From Polymorphobacter multimanifer (GTDB taxonomy: Bacteria > Pseudomonadota > Alphaproteobacteria > Sphingomonadales > Sphingomonadaceae): DNA of 64,000 bases. Below are positions 50,285-60,522 of the stretch, piece by piece. The notes below the pieces were generated by a model, which did not search any database, had not been told where the DNA came from, and saw only the letters and a program-made list of their open reading frames with translations. Both the position numbers and the translations under genes were made by a program. The stretch is from contig NZ_JACIIV010000018.1 in the NCBI RefSeq assembly GCF_014205635.1, forward strand, positions 22,868-86,867, read 5' to 3'. Positions within the stretch are counted from its first letter, which is position 1; the number at the start of each line of letters is the position of its first letter.

Positions 50285-53200
50285 ATGGATATCACGATGA
50301 CTGTCACGACGCCCGGGTTCCACACAGTTGTCCATGGTCACTCGAAGCGCCTGACATTGTCGCGCTTGCTGGGCGCGACCAGTTTCGCCGCGATTGTCTG
50401 CATGGCGACGGCGAACGAGGCACAGGCGCAGGTCACGGTCAGCCACGGCAATGCGGCCTATACCGAGGCGAAAGCCGGCGCCGCCGGTGCAGCCGGCAAG
50501 GACAACACGCAGGGCAACAGCTGCGGGACCGGCCCCGGTGGCAACGGCGGCACCGGACCGACGGCCAGCCATGGCAACAGCCCGCTGAGCTATGCGCCGG
50601 CCAACCCGACCGCGATCTACAATGGCAGCATCGCCGTAGTCGGCAGCCGCGGCGGCGCAGGAGGCCATGGCGGCAACGATCCCCATGATAGCGGCTGCGT
50701 CTTCGACGGTGGCGATGGCGGCAATGGCGGCACCGGCGGCACGGTCAGCCTGACGATCAATCCGGGGGCGAACCAGCCGGCAGGCGGCTATGCGGCCAAC
50801 AACACCGGCATCCTCGTGTACAGCTATGGCGGCAATGGCGGCACCGGCGGCGATACGCGGCGCAAGACCTTCGTCGGCGGCGATGGTGGCCTGGGCGGCA
50901 GCGGCGGCGCCATAAGCCTGACCAACAATGTCGGCCTCAACATCGTCGGCGGCCCCACGGCGTTCGGCATCGTTGCCCAGAGCGGCGGCGGCCAGGGCGG
51001 TGAAGGCGGCTTTGCCGACAATGGCAACAAGAACTCGGCAGGTGGCACGGGTCTGCCCGGCGGCTCGGGCGGCTCGATCGGCATCACCAACAATGGCGCG
51101 ATCCGCACCAATGGCGGCATGGGAATTGTCGCGCAGAGCATCGGCGGCTTCGGCGGCGATGCGGGCACCAGCGTCAACGGCTATGGCGGTGCTGGCGGCT
51201 ATGGCGGCCATGGCGGCACGGTCTCGATCACCAACAATGGCGCGATCACCATCGGCAGTGCCTCGCTCATCGATTGCGCCAGTGCAGGGCTGACCAACTG
51301 CAATCCGGTCAGCATCGCGGTGATCGCCGGCCAGTCGGTCGGCGGCGGCGGCGGCGATGCCGGCGGTGATGCCGGGCGGCACGCACTCGGTGCCGATGGC
51401 GGCCTGGCGGGCAATGGTGGCGCGGTTTATCAGGTCAACACGGCGTCGCTGAGCATCTTCGGCTCGTCCTCGGTCGGCATGTTCGCGCAATCGGTCGGCG
51501 GCGGCGGCGGCAAGGCCGGTTTTGCAACCGCCAGCGGCAGGCGCGCGGTGGCGGTCGGCGGCAGCGGTGGCGATGGCGGCGTCGGTGGCGGCGTCTTCCT
51601 GTTCAACAGCGGCGATATCTGCACGGGCGGCGCCTGCCTTGCGGGCAAGAGCACGACGCCGAACAACGACGACAGCGCCGGCGGCGCCTTCGGCCTTTTC
51701 GCCCAGTCGATCGGTGGTGGCGGCGGCAGCGGCGGCTATGCCAAGGCGAAATCGAAGACGATCTTCGGCGGATCGGCGCATGCCACGGGCGGCAGCGGCG
51801 GCGGCGGCGGCAACGCCGGCGAAGTGGCACTCCTCAACAGTGGCTCGATCCGCACCGTCGAGATCAGTTCGGCGGCCATCTTCACCCAGTCGATCGGCGG
51901 CGGCGGCGGCAATGCCGGCGGCGCCATGGCGATGGCGACCTCGTTCATCGGTGAAGCCACATCGGTCGCGCATGGCGGATCGGGCGGCGGCGGCGGCAAT
52001 GGCAGTGCCATCACCGTCAACTGCAACAGCTTCAGCCTGATCTCGCCGAACAGCGCGATCTGCGGCGCCAGCGGCCGCGGTCTCCTGAGCACCCCGGTGA
52101 CCGGGAGAATCCTGTCGACCGCAGGCCTGTCTTCGCAGGGCATTCTTGCGCAGTCGGTCGGCGGCGGCGGGGGCAGCGGTGGCTATGCCGTGGCCCTCTC
52201 GGCGGCGTTTCAGGGCGCATTCTCGGTGGCATTGGGTGGATCGGGGGGCAATGGCGGCAGCGGCGGCACCATCTTCGCCAGCACCGGGGGCATCTCGGTC
52301 GCCACGCTTGGGCTCAGCTCGCAGGGCGTTCTGGCGCAATCCATCGGCGGTGGCGGTGGCAGCGGCGGAACGGCGATCGACGCCGCGCTCGCGGTGCGTG
52401 CGGCGGTGGCGGTGGGCATCGGCGGCAGTGGCGGACTGGGCGGATCGGCATCGAGCGTGACGGTCGAAAATCCTGGCGGAATCATCACCACCCAGGGCGA
52501 TTTCTCGCAAGCCTTGCTGGCACAATCGATCGGCGGCGGCGGCGGTGCCGGCGGCTCGTCGATCAGCGGCGCAGCGGGGCTGACAGGCGCGGCGGTCACG
52601 CTCTCGGTCGGCGGCAAGGGCGGCGGCGGCGGCAGCGGCGGTGCGGTCTCGCTCTATAACCTGAGCGGCCACAGCAACCAGGTCGCGGGAACCCCGGCCT
52701 ATGGCCCGGCGACGATCACCACCAACGGCTATGGCTCCAGCGCGATCCTGGCGCAGTCGATCGGCGGCGGCGGCGGCAATGGCGGCTTTGCGGTGGCGGG
52801 CTCGGTCTCGCTCGGCGTCGGCAGCGCCAACAGCATCGGCGGCGGCGGTGGTGGCGGCGGCCGATCGAGCGCCGTGAGCGTGGTGAACGGTGGCGCGCTG
52901 ACGACGACGGGTGGCGGTGCGGCGGCTTTGCAGGCGCAGTCGATCGGCGGTGGCGGCGGCAGTGGCGGCTTCGCGATCGCCGGCAGCTATGGCGGCGTTC
53001 TCGCGGCCAGCATCGGCGTGGGCGGCTCGGGCGGCAACGGCGGCACCGCCAGCACGGCGAATGTCTCGAGTTCGGGCAACATCACCGTCAAGGCGGACAC
53101 CAGCGGCAATGCCGGCGGCATCCTTGCGCAATCGATCGGCGGTTCGGGCGGCAGCGGCGGCTTTGCGATCACCGGCAGCTTCAGCCCCAGCGTCTCGGCG

Positions 53201-56200
53201 TCGCTGTCGCTCGGCGGCAACGGCGGCAACGGCGGGCGCGCGAGCGGAGTCAGCCTTTCCCAGGCGGGCAGCACGACGGTGACGGGCGATCTGTCGTCAG
53301 CCATCGTGGCGCAGAGCCTGGGCGGCCATGGCGGCACCGGCGGTTTCGCGGTGGCGGGCGGCTATGGCGGCGCGCTCGGCCTGACGGCGGCGATCGGCGG
53401 CAATGGCGGCAATGGCGGCGTCGCCGGCGATGTCACGGTGATACTGGCCGATGCAGGCCAGCAGGTATCGACGAGGGGCAGCCAGTCCAACGGCGTCGTT
53501 GCCCAGTCGATCGGCGGCAGCGGCGGCAATGGCGGATGGTCGTTCTCGGGCGCGATCGGCGGGCTGGGCGCGGTGGCGATCTCGCTCGGCGGGTCGGGCG
53601 GCGCCGGCGGTCGGGCCGGCAATGTCACGCTCAATTCGGCGCAGGGCATCACCACCAACGGATCGCTCTCGGTCGGCATCCTGGCGCAATCGATCGGGGG
53701 CAATGGCGGCAGCGGCGGCTTCAGCGCAGCGCTCGCCGGATCGACCATTGCGGCCCCCGCGGTCGGGGTCGGCGGCTATGGCGGCACCGGCAGCGTCGCC
53801 GGAACCGTCAGCCTGATCAACAGCGGGCGGATCGTGACCAAGGGCGACCTTTCGACCGGCATCCTCGCCCAGTCGATCGGCGGCAGCGGCGGCAATGGCG
53901 GATCGGCGCTGACCGGCGCGGTCGCGACAGGCTTTCCCAAGATCCCGCTTTCGGTCGGCTCGGCCGGGGCGACCGGCGGCAATGGCGGCACGGGCCAGGC
54001 CGCCAGGGCGGTTGCGGTCAACGCCACCGGCGACATCGTCACCTCGGGCCTCGCCTCGATCGGCATCATCGCGCAATCGATCGGCGGCGGCGGCGGCAAT
54101 GGCGGCAATGCGGCGGCCTTCAGCGTCGCCGCCGGCGGCGGCAACAGCAAGAACACCTCGATCGCAGCCTCGGTCGCCATCGGCGGCACCGGTGCTGCCG
54201 GCGGCGATGCCGACAGCGTGACGGTCAACCAGTTCGGCACCATCGTCACCGGCGCGCCGGTCACCCCTGGCAGCATCGGCAGCGGCGACCAGTCGATTGG
54301 CATCCTCGCCCAGTCGATCGGCGGCAGCGGCGGCAATGGCGGATCGGCCTATGCCAATTCGATCTCGGGCACGGGGTCGGTCGCGGTTTCGGTCGGCGGC
54401 GGCGGCGGCGTGGGCGGCAACGGCAGCACCGTCGCGGTCAACTTCAACCCCTATGAGTACATCGCCTCCTGGAGCGACCTTGTCCGCAACATCGGCGACA
54501 ATCCAACCGGTGGCTTCAACCATTATCTCACCAGCGGCATCCGCGAGGGCAGGACTTCGAACGGCTTCAACGTCCTGCAATATCTGGAAAACTACGCCGA
54601 CCTGAAGGCAACGTTCGGCAATGACCTGACCGGCGCGGCCAGACATTTCGTGACCACGGGCTTTCAGGCAGGCAAGACCGACCGTGCGCTTGCCGGCGTG
54701 GCCGTGGTGCCGATGCTGCGCTCCGGATCGATCACCACCTACGGCAGTGCAGCGTCCGCGATCTACGCGCAATCGGTCGGCGGCGGCGGCGGCAATGGCG
54801 GCTGGTCGGACGCCAGCGCATCGAGCAACAAATATGCCGTGGCGGTCGCGATCGGCGGCTATGGCGGCGGCGGCGGCGACGGCAGCGATGTGATGGTCGT
54901 CCAGACCGGTGGCGCGCTCACCACCCATGGTGCCCAGTCGAACGGCATCTTCGCGCAATCGGTGGGCGGCGGCGGCGGCAATGGCGGCGCGGCCAGCGCC
55001 TCGGCCACCGGCGAGGCTGGCGGCGCGCTCAACGGCGGCGCCGCATCATACAGCGGCACCGGCTTTGCCAGGCAAACCAACACCGGCGCATCGGTCACCA
55101 CCGCCGCACAACTCGCGACCTCCGGGCCATCGGATTCGGACGAAAAGGCCGATAACGGCACCGGCGCTTCGCTGAGCATCGGCGGCAGCGGCGGCAAGGG
55201 CGGCAAGGGCGGCCGGGTGCTTGTCGATAATGCAGCGCGCATCACCACCAATGGCGACCTGTCCAGCGGCGTCTTCGCGCAATCGGTCGGCGGCGGCGGC
55301 GGCAATGGCGGATCGAGCACCGCCAACGCGTCCGGCGGCAATTACTCGGGCGCGATCAGCCTCGGCGGCGCCGGCGGCGTCGGCGGCAACAGCAGTGATG
55401 TGTCGGTGGTCAGCACCAACGCGATCAGCACCGGCGGCAATCTGTCGTCGGGAATCTTTGCCCAATCGGTCGGCGGCGGCGGTGGCAACGGCGGATCGAC
55501 ATCGAGCTCGGCCACCTCGGGGGGCGCTGCGGCGCTGAGCTTCGCGCTCGGCGGTTCGGGCGGCGGCGGCGGCACCACCGGGGCCGTCCTGGTCAGGAAC
55601 AGTGGCGCAATCACCACCCTCTCCAGCAACGCGGCGGGCATCTTCGCGCAGTCGGTCGGGGGCGGCGGCGGCAATGGCGGCGCGGCGATCACCGCAGCCA
55701 CCGCAGCGCCCGCGAGCAGCGGATCGTCCAACACCACCCAGGCGAGCACCCGCACCGGATCGGCCGCCTACACGCCCGCCAACAATGCAACCTCCGCAAC
55801 CGCCAGCCACAATTCCAGCGGCGGCCAGGGCGGCGCTGGCGGCGATGGCGGCTATGCGCTCGGCATGAGCCTCGGCGGTGCCGGCGGATCCGGCAGCGCC
55901 GGCAATGCGGTGAGCGTGGCGAACAGCGGGTCGATCACCGCGGGCAGCGCGCTTTCGGCGTTCCTCGCCTCCGGATCGGCGGCGATCTTCGCCCAGTCGG
56001 TCGGCGGCGGCGGCGGCAATGGCGGATCGAGCAGCACCAATGCCAGCGCCGGCAAGGCCAGCGTCGCGCTGTCGATGGGGGGCAATGGCGCAGGTGCCGG
56101 CGCCGGCGGTGCGGTGCAGGTCATGCAAAGCGGCGGATCGCTCACCACCCATGCCGCCAACAGCAGCGCGATCTTCGCACAGTCGGTCGGCGGCGGTGGC

Positions 56201-59200
56201 GGGAATGGCGGATCGACCAGTTCGACGACCGGTTCTGGCGGATCGGCATCGGTGGCGATCGGGCTGGCAGGCACCGGCGCCGGCGGCGGATCGGGCGGGG
56301 CCGTGCTCGTCTGCGGCACGCTGAGCGGCACCCACTGCGCCACCGCGACCGGCGGACAAGCCATCACCACCTCTGGCGCCGGCTCCTTCGGCATCTTCGC
56401 GCAATCGGTCGGCGGCGGCGGCGGCACGGGCGGCGCGTTCAGCGCCGCGGCAACCGCCGGATCGGGCAGCGGCGGCGGCAGCGCCACCAGCAGCACCAGC
56501 CTGGCCGGCAATGCCGACGCCAACACGGCGAGCGGCGTGGCCGTGGGGATGGGGCTTGGCGGCAATGGCGGCGGCGGCGGTGCCGGTGCAGCGGTCGAGG
56601 TCTCGAACGCCGTCGCGGTCACCACTGCGGGCGATCAGGCAACCGCCATCCAGGCGCAATCGGTCGGCGGCGGCGGCGGCAACGGCGGATCGGCGACGAG
56701 CAACGCCAATGGCGGCGCCTATGCGGTCGCAGCGGTGCTCGGCGGGTCGGGCGCCGCAGGCGGTGCCGGCAACGCCGTATCGCTCACCAATGCCGGTGCG
56801 ATCAGGACATCGGGGGCGCTGGCCTATGGGCTGTTCGCGCAATCGGTGGGGGGCGGCGGCGGCTCGGCTTCGGCGTCCAGCGCCACCAGCGCCGGCGGCG
56901 GCACCGCCAACATCGGCCTGACGCTCGGTGGCTCGGCGGGCAGCGGCCAGAGCGGCGGCGCGGTCACGCTCGCCAGCAATGGCCAGGTTGCCACCACCGG
57001 CGCAGGCGCGTTCGGCCTGATCGCCCAGTCGATCGGCGGCGGCGGCGGCGTCAGCGGCAACAGCCGGCTCAGCGCATCGAGCGGCGGCCTTTCGGCGTCG
57101 CTGAACCTGGGTGCCACCGGCAACATCAATGGCGATGGTCGCGCGGTCGGCGTCACCTATGCGGCTGGCCTCTCCACCACCGGCGTCAACGCCGTCGCAC
57201 TGCTGGCGCAATCGATCGGCGGCGGCGGCGGCGTCGCCAGCTTCACCGACCAGTCCATGGGCACCAACAGCGGGACCGCCAATGGGCGCCTCGGCCAGCT
57301 CAACGGTTCGGACCGGGCCGGCGATGTGACCGTGAGCGGATCGGGTGCGATCTCGACCAGCAGCGCACAGGCAATCGGCATTCTCGCCCAGAGCGTTTCC
57401 AACGGCGGCGGCCTTGCCAGCCTCGCCGCTTCGCCCGCGAGCACTTTTTCCGGCACCATGACGCTCGGCTCGGCCGGCACATCGGCCGGGACCAGCGGCG
57501 CCGTCAGTGTTTCCACCGCCAGCGGTGCCATCACCACCAAGGGCAATTTCGCCCATGGCCTGGTCGCACAGTCGGTCGCCGGGGGCGGCGGCATCAGCCA
57601 GGTCATCACCAGCAGCGCATCGCTCGGCGGCAAGGCCGGCGGCACCGCAAGGACCGTCGCCGTCAGCAACAACGCCGCGATCACGACCAGCGGCACCGGC
57701 GCGATCGGCATCGTCGCGCAGAGCATCGGCGGCGGCGGCGGGCTGGCGATCTCGACCGGCAGCGCCAACCTTGGCGGGACAGCGGGGACGACCAGTGTCA
57801 CGACAACCGTGCCGGCCGCGATCAAGTTCAACGGCTTCGGTTTCAGCTACGTCCCCGCAACCAGCACCACCACCATCACCGGCCCCAATGCCGATGGTGC
57901 CAATGTCACCATCGCCAGCAATGCGGCGATCACCACCACCGGCATCAATGCCATCGGCATCCTGGCGCAGAGCGTGGGCGGCGGCGGTGGTGCGATCCTG
58001 TCGAGCGGCAACGCGCTTGCGTCCACGAAAGTCGGCGGGGCCGCCAATTCGGGCACCGTCACGGTCGACGTCAACGCGTCGATCACCACCAGTGGCAAGG
58101 GTGCCTATGGCGTCGTCGCCCAGTCGGTTTCGGGCGGTGGCGGCCTCGTAATGCACGGCAACACTGCAGTCCTCACCGGCGCGGGTGCGGGCGGCGTATC
58201 CGGCGTCGTCACCGTCAACGTGCGCAAGGGCGTGTCGATCACCACCCAGGCCGCCGGAACGAGCGCGATCTATGCCTTCTCCTCGACCGATCCGGTCCTC
58301 AACATCGAGGAGGGCGCGAGCCTGACCGGCGGCGCCGGCGGCCATGCGGCCCTGCTCGATTCCCCGGTCAACCTGATCACCAACAGCGGCAGCATGTCGA
58401 CGATGGACGGTGCCGCGGGGACCGCGATCAGGAGCCTTTCGGGCGACACCACGATCACCAACAGCGGTGCGTTGATGGGCAGCATCCAGCTGCACGATGG
58501 TGCTGCAAACCTGCTCCACAATCTGGCAGGCGGCACGGTGCAGTCGGGCGCGTCGATCGACCTCGGCGGCACCGGCCACTTCATCAACGACGGCATCCTC
58601 GCCAATGCCGCCGGCGTCGGCAGCGTCCTCGTCAATGGCGCTTTCACCCAGTCGGCGGCCGGCTCGATGCGGATCGGCATCGATCACGACACCGGCCGGT
58701 CCGACTCGTTCAACATCCTCGGTGCTGCCCAGCTCGAGGGCGAACTCGCGGTCGCGACGCTCAATGCCGGCGCGGTGCAGCCAGGTAGCTTCAAGCTCGG
58801 CGTTGTATCGGCCACGGGCGGACTGGCTGCACACGGGCTGGCGCTGACCGCGGCCAGGAGCGCGATCCTGAGCTATGCGCTCTCGACCGAGGGCGGGACG
58901 CTCGGTCTCGTGACGACCGCGAACTTCGCGCCCGAAGGGCTCGGCAGCGCCGCCATGGAAGTCGGCAAGGCGTTCGGTGCGGTCCAGGCGCAAGGCGGGT
59001 CGGTGTTTTCCCGCCAGCTGACGGCGCATCTGGTCGGGCTGGAGAGCACGCACGCGCTCGAAGGTGCCTACAGGACCCTGGGCGCGGGCGGCATCTCGAT
59101 CGTTCCCACGATGGTGCTGGCGTCAGCGCAACGCTCGGTCCGGTCGGTCACCGATCGTCTCGATGGCTGGCGCCTCGACGCGTCGCCGGCATCCCGATCG

Positions 59201-60022
59201 CGGATCTGGCTGACGCCCACCGCAACGGCGGGCAGCGGCGCCGGGCTGACGACCGACCTTCGCGGCCTCACGCTCGGCGTCGACGTGGCGCCGGGGTCGG
59301 GTCCCGTCCTGCTCGGCGCTGCCTTCACCTATTTGGACGGTTCGTCACAGCTGGTCACGCCGCACGCAACAGCGCAGGCCGAGCAATTTGCGCTCAGCCT
59401 CTACGCGATCGGCCGGGTCGGACCGGCCTATGTCTCGGCAGTCGCCCATGCCGGCACCGGCACCACTCGCTTCAACCGCCGCCTCGATGCGCTGGGAACG
59501 GGCATGGGAGGCTCGCTCGATCTGGGCAGCAGAACCGCCGGCGCACGGATCGAAACCGGTTATGCAATCGACATCGGCGGCCCCGATGCGCACATCGTGC
59601 CGTTCGCCGCCATCGAGCCGATGCTTCTGTTCCAGGACGCCGGAACCGAGATCCTGCCAAATGCCCGCGGAAGCGCGATCACCTTCCACAAACAGACCAT
59701 CACCGCCCTGCCGATGTCGCTCGGCATCCAGGTCGATGGCCGGTGGAAGACCGCAGGCGGCGGCATATTCTCGCCGCTGCTGCAATTGGCCTGGCTGCAC
59801 GACTTCCGAAGCGACCGCAATGTCCACCGCAGCTTCGCCGAGCTGCCGTCACTGGTGATCAGCCGCACCACCGTTCCGACCGATGTCGACGCTGCGTCGA
59901 TCCGCTTCGGCGGTCAATGGACCGCAGCGCGCTCATGGTCGATCCAGGCATCCGCCGATGCACAGGTCTCGCGGTCCTATGGCACGATCGGGGGAACACT
60001 CAGCCTCCGCCACGTCTGGTGA
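50285..60022 (+). CDS. Giant Gly-rich autotransporter adhesin-like protein
   Basis: This is a 3245-residue protein, one continuous frame. An extended signal peptide is at the N-terminus (about residues 1-48; basic KRLTLSRLLGATSFAAIV, cleavage after AQA). The passenger contains about 35 units centred on AQS(I/V)GGGGGNGG, each preceded by an ITTxGxxAxGI(L/F) strand and followed by Ala/Gly-rich and VxVxNxG strands: a beta-helix-like fibre. A duplicated helical module interrupts it at about residues 1390-1468. The last about 280 residues (from near 59189) are an autotransporter beta-barrel ending in aromatic Trp (SLRHVW). It should be displayed on the outer membrane, perhaps for adhesion or biofilm; no functional test is possible from sequence. 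It is transcribed alone. Confidence 0.85.
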   Translation: MDITMTVTTPGFHTVVHGHSKRLTLSRLLGATSFAAIVCMATANEAQAQVTVSHGNAAYTEAKAGAAGAAGKDNTQGNSCGTGPGGNGGTGPTASHGNSPLSYAPANPTAIYNGSIAVVGSRGGAGGHGGNDPHDSGCVFDGGDGGNGGTGGTVSLTINPGANQPAGGYAANNTGILVYSYGGNGGTGGDTRRKTFVGGDGGLGGSGGAISLTNNVGLNIVGGPTAFGIVAQSGGGQGGEGGFADNGNKNSAGGTGLPGGSGGSIGITNNGAIRTNGGMGIVAQSIGGFGGDAGTSVNGYGGAGGYGGHGGTVSITNNGAITIGSASLIDCASAGLTNCNPVSIAVIAGQSVGGGGGDAGGDAGRHALGADGGLAGNGGAVYQVNTASLSIFGSSSVGMFAQSVGGGGGKAGFATASGRRAVAVGGSGGDGGVGGGVFLFNSGDICTGGACLAGKSTTPNNDDSAGGAFGLFAQSIGGGGGSGGYAKAKSKTIFGGSAHATGGSGGGGGNAGEVALLNSGSIRTVEISSAAIFTQSIGGGGGNAGGAMAMATSFIGEATSVAHGGSGGGGGNGSAITVNCNSFSLISPNSAICGASGRGLLSTPVTGRILSTAGLSSQGILAQSVGGGGGSGGYAVALSAAFQGAFSVALGGSGGNGGSGGTIFASTGGISVATLGLSSQGVLAQSIGGGGGSGGTAIDAALAVRAAVAVGIGGSGGLGGSASSVTVENPGGIITTQGDFSQALLAQSIGGGGGAGGSSISGAAGLTGAAVTLSVGGKGGGGGSGGAVSLYNLSGHSNQVAGTPAYGPATITTNGYGSSAILAQSIGGGGGNGGFAVAGSVSLGVGSANSIGGGGGGGGRSSAVSVVNGGALTTTGGGAAALQAQSIGGGGGSGGFAIAGSYGGVLAASIGVGGSGGNGGTASTANVSSSGNITVKADTSGNAGGILAQSIGGSGGSGGFAITGSFSPSVSASLSLGGNGGNGGRASGVSLSQAGSTTVTGDLSSAIVAQSLGGHGGTGGFAVAGGYGGALGLTAAIGGNGGNGGVAGDVTVILADAGQQVSTRGSQSNGVVAQSIGGSGGNGGWSFSGAIGGLGAVAISLGGSGGAGGRAGNVTLNSAQGITTNGSLSVGILAQSIGGNGGSGGFSAALAGSTIAAPAVGVGGYGGTGSVAGTVSLINSGRIVTKGDLSTGILAQSIGGSGGNGGSALTGAVATGFPKIPLSVGSAGATGGNGGTGQAARAVAVNATGDIVTSGLASIGIIAQSIGGGGGNGGNAAAFSVAAGGGNSKNTSIAASVAIGGTGAAGGDADSVTVNQFGTIVTGAPVTPGSIGSGDQSIGILAQSIGGSGGNGGSAYANSISGTGSVAVSVGGGGGVGGNGSTVAVNFNPYEYIASWSDLVRNIGDNPTGGFNHYLTSGIREGRTSNGFNVLQYLENYADLKATFGNDLTGAARHFVTTGFQAGKTDRALAGVAVVPMLRSGSITTYGSAASAIYAQSVGGGGGNGGWSDASASSNKYAVAVAIGGYGGGGGDGSDVMVVQTGGALTTHGAQSNGIFAQSVGGGGGNGGAASASATGEAGGALNGGAASYSGTGFARQTNTGASVTTAAQLATSGPSDSDEKADNGTGASLSIGGSGGKGGKGGRVLVDNAARITTNGDLSSGVFAQSVGGGGGNGGSSTANASGGNYSGAISLGGAGGVGGNSSDVSVVSTNAISTGGNLSSGIFAQSVGGGGGNGGSTSSSATSGGAAALSFALGGSGGGGGTTGAVLVRNSGAITTLSSNAAGIFAQSVGGGGGNGGAAITAATAAPASSGSSNTTQASTRTGSAAYTPANNATSATASHNSSGGQGGAGGDGGYALGMSLGGAGGSGSAGNAVSVANSGSITAGSALSAFLASGSAAIFAQSVGGGGGNGGSSSTNASAGKASVALSMGGNGAGAGAGGAVQVMQSGGSLTTHAANSSAIFAQSVGGGGGNGGSTSSTTGSGGSASVAIGLAGTGAGGGSGGAVLVCGTLSGTHCATATGGQAITTSGAGSFGIFAQSVGGGGGTGGAFSAAATAGSGSGGGSATSSTSLAGNADANTASGVAVGMGLGGNGGGGGAGAAVEVSNAVAVTTAGDQATAIQAQSVGGGGGNGGSATSNANGGAYAVAAVLGGSGAAGGAGNAVSLTNAGAIRTSGALAYGLFAQSVGGGGGSASASSATSAGGGTANIGLTLGGSAGSGQSGGAVTLASNGQVATTGAGAFGLIAQSIGGGGGVSGNSRLSASSGGLSASLNLGATGNINGDGRAVGVTYAAGLSTTGVNAVALLAQSIGGGGGVASFTDQSMGTNSGTANGRLGQLNGSDRAGDVTVSGSGAISTSSAQAIGILAQSVSNGGGLASLAASPASTFSGTMTLGSAGTSAGTSGAVSVSTASGAITTKGNFAHGLVAQSVAGGGGISQVITSSASLGGKAGGTARTVAVSNNAAITTSGTGAIGIVAQSIGGGGGLAISTGSANLGGTAGTTSVTTTVPAAIKFNGFGFSYVPATSTTTITGPNADGANVTIASNAAITTTGINAIGILAQSVGGGGGAILSSGNALASTKVGGAANSGTVTVDVNASITTSGKGAYGVVAQSVSGGGGLVMHGNTAVLTGAGAGGVSGVVTVNVRKGVSITTQAAGTSAIYAFSSTDPVLNIEEGASLTGGAGGHAALLDSPVNLITNSGSMSTMDGAAGTAIRSLSGDTTITNSGALMGSIQLHDGAANLLHNLAGGTVQSGASIDLGGTGHFINDGILANAAGVGSVLVNGAFTQSAAGSMRIGIDHDTGRSDSFNILGAAQLEGELAVATLNAGAVQPGSFKLGVVSATGGLAAHGLALTAARSAILSYALSTEGGTLGLVTTANFAPEGLGSAAMEVGKAFGAVQAQGGSVFSRQLTAHLVGLESTHALEGAYRTLGAGGISIVPTMVLASAQRSVRSVTDRLDGWRLDASPASRSRIWLTPTATAGSGAGLTTDLRGLTLGVDVAPGSGPVLLGAAFTYLDGSSQLVTPHATAQAEQFALSLYAIGRVGPAYVSAVAHAGTGTTRFNRRLDALGTGMGGSLDLGSRTAGARIETGYAIDIGGPDAHIVPFAAIEPMLLFQDAGTEILPNARGSAITFHKQTITALPMSLGIQVDGRWKTAGGGIFSPLLQLAWLHDFRSDRNVHRSFAELPSLVISRTTVPTDVDAASIRFGGQWTAARSWSIQASADAQVSRSYGTIGGTLSLRHVW
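51300..58150 (+). repeat. Tandem degenerate coding repeats of the autotransporter passenger
   Basis: The nucleotide core around GGCGGCGGCGGCAATGGCGG recurs dozens of times, about every 180-300 nt, with diverged flanks. Early units encode mostly I(L/V)AQSIGG, later ones IFAQSVGG, and the last ones decay (SVSNGGG, SVAGGGG). The repeats are likely substrates for recombination and copy-number change. Confidence 0.8.
54452..54688 (+). other. Duplicated helical module within the autotransporter passenger
   Basis: Two adjacent related units, YEYIASWSDLVRNIGD...FNHYLTSGIREGRT and LQYLENYADLKATFGN...ARHFVTTGFQAGKT, replace a Gly-rich repeat. The pattern (Y-I/L-x-x-Y-x-D-L ... H-F/Y-x-x-x-G-x-x-x-G-R/K) is that of short modules found in secreted calcium-binding and hydrolase proteins, and they contain no Gly-rich motif. 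Confidence 0.7.
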
Positions 60023-60522
60023 CGAAAGCCCGCAGACAAGGCCAGCGATCTTCTGGCCGGTGAAGAGGCTTGATCGTGGAGCTGTTCAGACTGCGGCAAG
60101 CGCAAACGCCGAATGGTCCGCGTGTGCGCACTGCCATTGGCGTCGTTGGTCGACGCCGAGGTGGGTCTGCTCGGCAACCTCATCACTGCTGGCGCGCAAC
60201 AAAAGTTCGTCGCCGGTCGTGAGATCAGGCGCATCGTCGAATGGCTCGACAATAACAACGCGATCCATGGCCGCCCTGACGTTCATTTCGTCCTGAAGGA
60301 AGATGGCGCCCGCGTGAAGGAGTGCGTCGTCAGCTACAAGGGGAACGGGCTAGCCCGACATGAACAAGTGGCCGGTTTCGGGAAGCGGCAAGGCCGCTTC
60401 GAAAAACTGCCAATGGGTCGCAACGCTGCCACACACCCGCCGCTTGCCCATCTGAGATGCCTGCCGCTAAAACAGCAGCAAGACCAACCTCCGACGGTGG
60501 TCACCGCCAGAGAGGTTGCACG
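60023..60522. other. 500-bp intergenic region without a clear gene
   Basis: No recognisable protein was found. A plus-strand frame (60113-60526) and a minus-strand frame (60086-60286) are open but show no family motif. A GGCCAG/CTGGCC hairpin at 60040-60058, without a T-run, may terminate the autotransporter transcript. Confidence 0.5.

Noticed and set aside
50060..53131. 1023-residue open frame opposite the autotransporter
   Set aside because: It is a mirror of the Gly-rich repeat codons, with low-complexity Ala/Asp/Arg product and no motif. A similar 1335-residue antisense frame at 55046-59053 has the same cause.
51300..58150. CRISPR-like array
   Set aside because: Repeats are in frame, coding, of unequal spacing and encode Gly-rich protein units; no constant repeat-spacer pattern or cas genes.
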